Source of the DNA: Nocardioides sp.
GTDB lineage: Bacteria; Actinomycetota; Actinomycetes; Propionibacteriales; Nocardioidaceae
Direction: 5' to 3'
Assembly (NCBI GenBank): GCA_020636915.1
Contig: JACJWV010000018.1
Span: 30,540-94,539 of the forward strand
DNA length: 64,000 nt
Part shown: in pieces, positions 58,506 to 64,000 of the stretch
Layout of the letters: each line of letters starts with the position of its first letter
Position numbering within the stretch: position 1 is the stretch's first letter
Position numbers and translations under genes: made by a program
Notes under the pieces: model-generated
What the model saw: the letters and a program-made list of their open reading frames with translations, nothing else
Databases searched by the model: none
Told to the model about the DNA's origin: nothing

Positions 58506-59272
58506 CTGCACACCGAGCTTCCGGATCGGCCGGCACCCCGGGGCCGCGTCACCCACAGCGCCACGAGGACGAGCGCCGACCCGGCGATCCCGTCGAGCCA
58601 GTAGTGGTTGGCGGTGCTCACGACGACGAACAGCGTCGCGAGGGGGTGCAGGAACCAGAGCCACCGCCACCGGGTGCGACCCGTGGCGACCAGCACCACC
58701 GCCAGCAGCAGTGCCCAACCGACGTGGAGGCTCGGCATCGCGGCGTACTCGTTGGACAGGTTCCCGAGCACCGGTGCCTGGTAGATCGACATGCCGCCGG
58801 CGTGCCCGGTGTCGACCATCCCCATCGAGGACAGCAGCCGCGGTGGCGTGACCGGCACGAGCACGTGGAAGACCAGCGCGACGCCGGTGGCCAGCAGCAG
58901 GGCGCGCTTGGCCCAGGTGTAGGCGGGCCGGCGGTAGCGGTAGAGCCAGACCAGCACCGCGATCGTCAGGGGGAAGTGGACCGACACGTAGTAGCGGTTC
59001 GCCAGGTCGATCACCGTCTCGTGGCCGAGCGCCCAGGCCTGCAGCGAGGCCTCGGCCGGCAGCCGGAGCCAGCCCTCGACGTCGAGCACGCCGCGGGCGT
59101 TGCCGTCCGCTCGGCCCAGCTCCTCGGTCGCGAGCATCCGGCCGACGTTGTAGAGGAGGAACGCCGCGAGGATCTGCCCGACCTCCAGCAGCACCCGCCG
59201 GGCGGCGGCGCCTCGCGCCGCGTCGACGGTGATCGTCGGTGTCACCGTGGGCGTGACCGTGCTCAGCGCCAT
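58442..59272 (-). CDS. PAP2-family membrane phosphatase
   Basis: A 276-residue protein with about six helices. The lipid phosphatase motifs are YAAMPSLHVGWALLL (SxxH) and STANHYWLDGIAGSALV (the catalytic His with Asp), as in the inositolphosphotransferase/PAP2 group of actinobacteria. The first motif of classic PAP2 (KxxxxxxRP) is not obvious. The last 24 residues lie within the 64-bp overlap with the convergent gene and may be an extension. ATG at 59272. Confidence 0.85.
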   Translation of the reverse strand: MALSTVTPTVTPTITVDAARGAAARRVLLEVGQILAAFLLYNVGRMLATEELGRADGNARGVLDVEGWLRLPAEASLQAWALGHETVIDLANRYYVSVHFPLTIAVLVWLYRYRRPAYTWAKRALLLATGVALVFHVLVPVTPPRLLSSMGMVDTGHAGGMSIYQAPVLGNLSNEYAAMPSLHVGWALLLAVVLVATGRTRWRWLWFLHPLATLFVVVSTANHYWLDGIAGSALVLVALWVTRPRGAGRSGSSVCSQPVPWSKMRQGEAGESRTKR

Positions 59273-59381
59273 GAGGGTGGTGCCGTCCTCTCCCGATCCA
59301 TGTGGGTACGACCGCCGGTCGGCGGCGTACTCATCGCAGGAGCAGGAGCGGTCGCGTCAGATACGTGGGATGCGGATCCGG

Positions 59382-59783
59382 TCAGGTGGCCCGGTCCGCC
59401 CACCAGCGCCGAGCACGGGTGGCGGAGGCCCGGGAGAGCCACGCGTCCTGGATGATCTCGGCGAGCTCCTCACGGCTGACCTCGCCGAGCCGGCTGGCGC
59501 GGACGAGCACCGAGGGGTGCCCGTCGAAGTGCGGCGTGGTGAAGAACGGCGTGCGCTCGTCCTGGACGAGCGCCTCCTTGTCCTCCGCCGTGCACCACAG
59601 CACGATCACGTCGTCGTACCGCTCCCCCGTCTCAGGGTCGAAAGCATCGGGTCGTGGCGTCCGGAAGAAGACGAAGGACTTGCCGCCCACCTGGTAGACG
59701 GGGTTCTGCGCGCGCTGGCCGTGGACGACCGTGACGTGCGGCATCGCCAGCGCGAGCTCGTGCACGTCCGCCACGGTGGCCAC
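59382..59783 (-). CDS. MmcQ/YjbR-family protein
   Basis: A 133-residue protein of the CyaY-like YjbR/MmcQ fold: LALAMPHVTVVHGQRAQNPV, GGKSFVFFRTPRPD and late SREELAEIIQDAWLSRAS. Members are thought to bind DNA non-specifically; no function is firmly known. GTG at 59783, divergent from the hydrolase gene 17 bp away, so a shared very short promoter region is unlikely unless one is leaderless. Confidence 0.83.
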   Translation of the reverse strand: MATVADVHELALAMPHVTVVHGQRAQNPVYQVGGKSFVFFRTPRPDAFDPETGERYDDVIVLWCTAEDKEALVQDERTPFFTTPHFDGHPSVLVRASRLGEVSREELAEIIQDAWLSRASATRARRWWADRAT

Positions 59784-59800
59784 GCGGCTACGGTAACCCC

Positions 59801-60475
59801 GTGCGCGTGCCCACCAACGGCATCGAGCTGTCCGTGCAGGAGGCCGGATCGGCCGGCGGGCGGCCCCTGGTCCTGCTGCACGCGCTCGGGGAGTCGGCCG
59901 CCGACTGGGACGGTGTCGTGCCGGCCCTCATGCCCGGCCGCCGCGCGCTCGCCGTGGACCTGCGGGGTCACGGCGCGAGCGACCGGCCCGGGAACTACTC
60001 GCTGGAGCTGATGCGTGACGACGTGCTCGGTCTCCTCGACGCCCTCCGCCTGGCGTCGGTCGACCTGGTCGGCCACTCCCTGGGCGGGCTGGTCGCGCTG
60101 CTGGTGGCCGAGGCGGCTCCCTCGCGTGTCGACCGCCTCGTGCTGGAGGACGTCCCGGCGCCGCTCCCCCGGGTCGGGCCTGCACTGGAGCGCCCGCCGG
60201 GCGACCTGGACTTCGATTGGGACATGGTGCTCGCCGTGCGCCCCCAGATCGACACGCCCGACCCGGCGTGGCTCGAGGGCCTCTCGCGGATCACCGCCGA
60301 CACGCTGGTCGTGTACGGCGGCACCGCGAGCCCGATGCCACGCGACCGGGTCGAGGAGCTGGTCCGCCGCGTGCCGCGGGCGCGCATGGTGACGGTCGAG
60401 GCGGGCCACCTCGTCCACGCCACCCGGCCCGAGGAGTTCGTCGGGCACCTGCTCGACTTCCTGGGTGCCGCCTGA
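59801..60475 (+). CDS. Alpha/beta hydrolase
   Basis: A 224-residue alpha/beta hydrolase. Nucleophile elbow VDLVGHSLGGLVAL (Ser), oxyanion loop LLHALGESAADW, catalytic His near the end in VEAGHLVHAT. The cap is short, as in small esterases. GTG at 59801. Substrate unknown. Confidence 0.88.
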   Translation: MRVPTNGIELSVQEAGSAGGRPLVLLHALGESAADWDGVVPALMPGRRALAVDLRGHGASDRPGNYSLELMRDDVLGLLDALRLASVDLVGHSLGGLVALLVAEAAPSRVDRLVLEDVPAPLPRVGPALERPPGDLDFDWDMVLAVRPQIDTPDPAWLEGLSRITADTLVVYGGTASPMPRDRVEELVRRVPRARMVTVEAGHLVHATRPEEFVGHLLDFLGAA

Positions 60476-60496
60476 CCCGGACCGACCCCACGGCCG

Positions 60497-61153
60497 TCAG
60501 CCGGAGTACGGCACCTCGGTCCGCCACTCGCTCTCGTCCTGACGGGCCGCGTCCCAGATCGCGTCGGCGACCCGGTCGGGGGTGAAGGGTCCCTCCTTCG
60601 CCAGCGTGCCGCGGACGGTCACCGAGACCGCGCGGATGTCGTCGTCGGCGAGGGTCGCGTCGAGGCTGCGGACCAGGTTGCGCAGGCCCGCCTTCTGCAC
60701 GCCGAGCGAGGCGGCGCGGTGCCACGGCTCGTCGGCGGCCATGCTGCCGGTCGCGGTCACCCGGCCACCCGCGCTCATGAAGGGGCGGGCGGCCTGCACC
60801 GCCGTGAGCAGCGCGCCCACGCCGAGGGCGACGTCCTCGAGCAGCTCGGGGACGGTCAGCTCGAGCGGGTCCTTCTCGCGGAAGGCGCTGGGGTTGAAGT
60901 GCAGTACGTCGATCCGCCCGGTGTGCTCGCCGAACCGCCGGATCGCCGCCGCAGCCTCGTCGCCGTCGGTGATGTCGGCGACCGCGTGCCCAACGGTCGC
61001 GCCCAGTGCCTCCAGCTGCGCCGCCAGCGTCAGGAGCTGGTCCTCGTCGTTGCCGAGCAGCGCGACGTCGTACCCCTCCCGCGCGAAGCGGCGGGCCACC
61101 GACCCGCTGACGCCCGGACCTGCACCCACGACCACGACGACCGGTCTGCTCAT
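60497..61153 (-). CDS. Short-chain dehydrogenase-like protein lacking the catalytic Tyr
   Basis: A 218-residue SDR fold. Cofactor loop VVGAGPGVSGSVARRFA, VADITDGDEA acidic strand, VLHFNPSAF in place of the usual NNAG. The Ser (GSMAAD, 137) and Lys (VQKAG, 154) remain, but the Tyr of YxxxK is Leu150. It may be a non-catalytic or altered SDR. ATG 61153 preferred; another ATG at 61171 is in frame. Downstream of the amidase across the 32-bp repeats. Confidence 0.82.
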   Translation of the reverse strand: MSRPVVVVVGAGPGVSGSVARRFAREGYDVALLGNDEDQLLTLAAQLEALGATVGHAVADITDGDEAAAAIRRFGEHTGRIDVLHFNPSAFREKDPLELTVPELLEDVALGVGALLTAVQAARPFMSAGGRVTATGSMAADEPWHRAASLGVQKAGLRNLVRSLDATLADDDIRAVSVTVRGTLAKEGPFTPDRVADAIWDAARQDESEWRTEVPYSG

Positions 61154-61187
61154 GTCCTCAAGCGTAGGCATCGCGCGAGCAAGACAC

Positions 61188-61262
61188 GCCGACTCGGCAT
61201 CCCCAGACGTACAAGACGCGCCGACTCGGCATCCCCAGACGTACAAGACGCGCCGACTCGGC
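61188..61262. repeat. Array B: three GCCGACTCGGC cores with 32-bp period
   Basis: Cores start at 61188, 61220 and 61252, exactly 32 bp apart, each followed by CATCCCCAGACGTACAAGAC or a partial copy. Read on the minus strand they become GCCGAGTCGGCGCGTCTTG, the same consensus as array A (29858-30090). It fills the 129-bp gap between the amidase stop and the SDR start. Confidence 0.85.
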
Positions 61263-61282
61263 GTCCCGACGGCGTGCCCGGC

Positions 61283-62683
61283 TCACCACCCGGGCGGCCG
61301 CCGGTGCGCCCAGGGCGCGGCGGCCTCGACCTGCGCGGACAGCGCGAGCAGGAGCTCCTCCTCGGCCGGGCGGGCGGCGAGCATCACCCCGACGGGGAGG
61401 CCGGAGGCCGTCTGGTGCAGGGGCAGCGAGACGGCGGGCATGCCGGTGACGTTCCAGGCCGAGGTCCAGGGCGTGAACGCCTTCTGCGCCTCGAAGTCCG
61501 CGGCGGGGTCGGCGTCGTCGCGCATCGCGCCGACGGGGAGCGGCGGGGTCGCCAGCGTCGGGGTCAGCACGGCGTCGTAGGGCGCCAGCGCGGTGAGCGC
61601 CGCGGCGGCGTGCCGTCGCACCGCCCCGATCGCGAGGCCGAACTCGGGCCCGCTCACCGCCCGTCCACGGTCCGCGAGCCAGCGGGTCAGCGGCCGCAGC
61701 AGGTGCTCCTTCTCGGGCGGGACGACGGACAGCGCGGTGAGCACGGCCCAGCAGGTCTCGAAGAGCGGCACGGCCTCGCGCGGCAGCGGCACCGCGACGT
61801 CGACGACCTCGTGCCCGAGCGACTCCAACAGCAGCGAGGCGTCCTCCCACGCCTGCACGCAGTCGGGGTCGACCGGGGTGTCGGTGATGACCGGTTCGAT
61901 GAAGCGGGCGACACGGAGCCGGCCCGGGTCGCGGTCGCAGGAGGACAGGAACGACGAGGAGGGAGGTGGCGCCCAGGACGGGTCCCCCGCCCGACGACCG
62001 GCGAGCACGTCGAGCATCGCCGCCGCGTCGCGCACGGTCCGGGCGATCGGCCCGGCCGTCGCCAGACCCACCGGGTCGCCGTACATGGGGTGACCACTGA
62101 TCCGCCCGCGGGTGGGCTTGAGGCCGACGAGTCCGCAGCAGGACGCCGGGATCCGGATCGAGCCGCCGCCGTCCGACCCCTGGGCCAGCGGCACCAGGCC
62201 GGCGGCGACCGCAGCCGCAGCGCCGCCGGAGGAACCGCCAGCCGTCCGGGTGCGGTCCCACGGGGTCACCGCGGGTGGGCCGACCTCGGGCTCGGTGTAG
62301 CAGGGCGAGCCGAACTCGGGGGTGTTCGTCTTGCCGACGCTCACCAGGCCGGCACCCTCCAGCGAGAGCGTGACGCCGTCCGAGACGTCCGGCACGAAGT
62401 CGGCGAAGGCGGCCGACCCGAACATGGTCCGCACGCCCGCGGTCAGGTTGAGGTCCTTGATCGCGGTCGGCACGCCGAACAGCGGTGACCGCTCCGGCCC
62501 GGGCGCCCCCAGCGCGTCTGCCCGGGCGCGGGCGAGCTCGGGGGTGAGCGTGACGAACGCGCCGACCGAGTCGAGCCGGTCGGCGCGTCCGAGGTAGTGC
62601 TCGACGAGCTCGCGCGGCGACACCTCCCGGCGTCGGACGAGCGCGCCCTGCTCCAGCGCGGTCAGGTCATGGAGTTCGGCCAC
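61283..62683 (-). CDS. Amidase-signature enzyme
   Basis: A 466-residue amidase with the Ser-cisSer-Lys triad: Lys in FGVPTAIKDLN, cis-Ser in TRTAGGSSGGAAAAV, nucleophile Ser in GSDGGGSIRIPAS. The full fold is present. It could act on nicotinamide-type, acyl or aryl amides; it is not clearly GatA, as gatC/gatB are absent here. ATG at 62683. Confidence 0.9.
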   Translation of the reverse strand: MAELHDLTALEQGALVRRREVSPRELVEHYLGRADRLDSVGAFVTLTPELARARADALGAPGPERSPLFGVPTAIKDLNLTAGVRTMFGSAAFADFVPDVSDGVTLSLEGAGLVSVGKTNTPEFGSPCYTEPEVGPPAVTPWDRTRTAGGSSGGAAAAVAAGLVPLAQGSDGGGSIRIPASCCGLVGLKPTRGRISGHPMYGDPVGLATAGPIARTVRDAAAMLDVLAGRRAGDPSWAPPPSSSFLSSCDRDPGRLRVARFIEPVITDTPVDPDCVQAWEDASLLLESLGHEVVDVAVPLPREAVPLFETCWAVLTALSVVPPEKEHLLRPLTRWLADRGRAVSGPEFGLAIGAVRRHAAAALTALAPYDAVLTPTLATPPLPVGAMRDDADPAADFEAQKAFTPWTSAWNVTGMPAVSLPLHQTASGLPVGVMLAARPAEEELLLALSAQVEAAAPWAHRRPPGW

Positions 62684-62716
62684 GTCCCGAACCTAGTCCG
62701 AGCCCGGCGAGCGACG

Positions 62717-63307
62717 TCAGGCCGCGACCGTCGCGACGTCGTAGTCGACCAGGGTCCGGACGGCCCGGGTGAGGCGGTCGAGCACCTCGGGGTCGGTCAG
62801 CACGTCCACCTCGACGGCCGACTGGGAGACCGTGACGTCCTCGACGACGGTGGCCCCGGCGATCCGGGCCGACCGGGCCGCGTCCTCGTGCGCCCACTTC
62901 CCGCCGTACGGCGTGGGGGTGGCGCCCACGACGCCGAACGGCTTCCCGACCAGGGCGCCGGCGCCGTAGGGCCGCGACAACCAGTCGATGGCGTTGTTGA
63001 GGACGGCCGGCATCGTGCCGTTGTACTCGGGGGTGACGGCGAGCACGCGGTCGGAGCGACCCACCCGGTCGCGCAGCTCCGCCGCGGCGGCGGGGATGTC
63101 ACGCGGGTTGTCGATGTCCTCGTTGTAGAAGGGGATCTGGCCCAGGCCGTCGACGATCTCGACGGTGACGCCCTCGGGCGACTGCTCGGCCAACAGCTCG
63201 GCGAGCTTGCGGTTCACGGAGTCGGAGCGCAGGCTCCCGACCAGGACGGCGATCAGCGTGGTGTCGGGCGTGGTGTCAGGCGTCGTCTCAGACGTGGTGT
63301 CGGTCAT
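62717..63307 (-). CDS. NAD(P)H-dependent FMN reductase
   Basis: A 196-residue flavodoxin-fold reductase. VGSLRSDSVNRKLAELL binds the FMN phosphate; VTPEYNGTMPAVLNNAIDWL is the family's second signature. It supplies reduced flavin or reduces quinones/chromate. A Thr/Asp-rich stretch (TSETTPDTTPDTT) precedes the fold. ATG at 63307. Divergent from a TetR gene 75 bp away. Confidence 0.92.
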   Translation of the reverse strand: MTDTTSETTPDTTPDTTLIAVLVGSLRSDSVNRKLAELLAEQSPEGVTVEIVDGLGQIPFYNEDIDNPRDIPAAAAELRDRVGRSDRVLAVTPEYNGTMPAVLNNAIDWLSRPYGAGALVGKPFGVVGATPTPYGGKWAHEDAARSARIAGATVVEDVTVSQSAVEVDVLTDPEVLDRLTRAVRTLVDYDVATVAA

Positions 63308-63382
63308 GCCAGGCTAAACGGACCGTGGTCCGCTTTGTATTCCCCGGTCGCCGGTGGGCCCGGTCACTAGGGTGAGCGCGAC

Positions 63383-63994
63383 ATGTCCCTCCCGCCGACC
63401 GAGCCCCAGCTCCTGCCGCTGCTGGGCGGCCCCCCGCCCGAGCGTCGCGACGCCGCGCGCAACCGGGTGCGGCTGCTCGACGCCGCCCAGGAGCTGGTCG
63501 AGCGGTGCGGTCCCCGGGCGGTGACGATGGACGCGGTCGCGGCGGCTGCCGGCGTCGGCAAGGGCACGGTGTTCCGGCGCTTCCACTCCCGCGAGGGCCT
63601 GATGGCGGCCGTGCTCGACCACTCCGAGACGGAGTGGCAGGCAGCAGTGCTGTCGGGACCACCGCCACTGGGTCCGGGCGCGGACGCCTGGGAGCGCCTC
63701 CTGGCCTTCGGGCGCAGCCGCCTGGAGAGCACGCTGCTGCACGCCGAGCTGATCCGGGAGGCGGGTCACAGCGGGGCGCGCGCGGGGGGTGCGCACGCGT
63801 TCGCGGCCACCCACGTCCGCTACCTGCTCACCGAGCTCGGCGTGACCGGCGACCTGCCGATCCTCGCGACGGCACTGCTGGCGCCGCTGGAGCTGCCGAT
63901 CCTCGACCAGCAGGTGACGATCGAGGGGTTCCCCGTGGAGCGGGTCTACGACGGCTGGGTCGACCTGGCCCGCAGGATCATCGGCCGGCCGTAG
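63383..63994 (+). CDS. TetR-family regulator
   Basis: A 203-residue TetR protein. Helix-turn-helix with GVGKGTVFRRFHSR near residues 50-65; the C-terminal ligand domain has no signature I can name. ATG at 63383 in front of SLPPTEPQLLPLL. Divergent from the FMN reductase, its likely target; stop is 7 bp before the end of the window. Confidence 0.88.
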   Translation: MSLPPTEPQLLPLLGGPPPERRDAARNRVRLLDAAQELVERCGPRAVTMDAVAAAAGVGKGTVFRRFHSREGLMAAVLDHSETEWQAAVLSGPPPLGPGADAWERLLAFGRSRLESTLLHAELIREAGHSGARAGGAHAFAATHVRYLLTELGVTGDLPILATALLAPLELPILDQQVTIEGFPVERVYDGWVDLARRIIGRP

Positions 63995-64000
63995 GAGCGG

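Overview
The window is chromosomal DNA from a high-GC actinobacterium. I infer Nocardioides or a close relative in the Nocardioidaceae. The grounds are the strong GC bias at third codon positions, many GTG and TTG starts, an HU protein with a Lys/Ala-rich tail, the F420 gene cofC, a BioQ-type regulator beside bioYMN, an NdgR/LtbR-type regulator divergent from leuCD, and the conserved actinobacterial order coaD-yceD-rpmF-rnc-mutM-smc-ftsY-amtB-glnK-glnD-ffh-rpsP-khpA-rimM. I see no phage, plasmid, integrase or intact insertion sequence.

Left part (1 to about 29.5 kb, mostly minus strand). This is core housekeeping: fakA-recG-rsmD-coaD, yceD-rpmF-rnc-mutM, smc with a thioesterase and ftsY, two consecutive amtB-glnK pairs followed by glnD, ffh with a small NYN-domain gene, and rpsP-khpA-rimM (rimM cut by the window edge). 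The SRP GTPase (ffh) and its receptor (ftsY) bracket the nitrogen block. Between ffh and rpsP lies an accessory insert: a ROK regulator divergent from a secreted GH3 glucosidase, then an amidohydrolase. The nitrogen block holds two ammonium channels, two PII proteins and the PII-modifying enzyme. Each amtB has a GlnR-like site upstream. The second AmtB has Glu in place of the first twin histidine and carries a repeat-encoded HDAQ tail.

Middle part (29.5 to 48.1 kb). rpmB, thiL, a stand-alone Lrp-type domain, a DUF3515 lipoprotein, ddl, a cystathionine gamma-synthase-like enzyme, gpsA-plsC, cofC, hupB, leuCD with its divergent IclR regulator, ogt beside an Ada-AlkA fusion, an LCP protein, tRNA-Glu(CTC), tRNA-Gln(CTG), a CPBP protease, gltX and a FAH-family enzyme. 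Convergent gene ends here are often marked by long perfect hairpins.

Right part (48.1 to 64 kb). More accessory: a secreted penicillin-acylase-like enzyme, a tightly packed plus-strand series (glycosylase-like protein, small Cys protein, VOC, TM2, M23 peptidase, DUF2087, pentapeptide repeat), bioQ divergent from the biotin ECF transporter bioYMN, a decayed HNH/DUF222 remnant in a repeat-rich gap, a PAP2 phosphatase, an alpha/beta hydrolase, a non-canonical SDR, an amidase, and an FMN reductase divergent from a TetR regulator.

The least explained structure is a family of intergenic repeats with an exact 32-bp period built on the near-palindrome GCCGA(G/C)TCGGC. It occurs at two sites 31 kb apart (29858-30090 and 61188-61262). 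A second is a 34-bp near-perfect inverted repeat filling the whole gap between two convergent genes at 6434-6511. All family assignments come from reading the translations; no database search was run.
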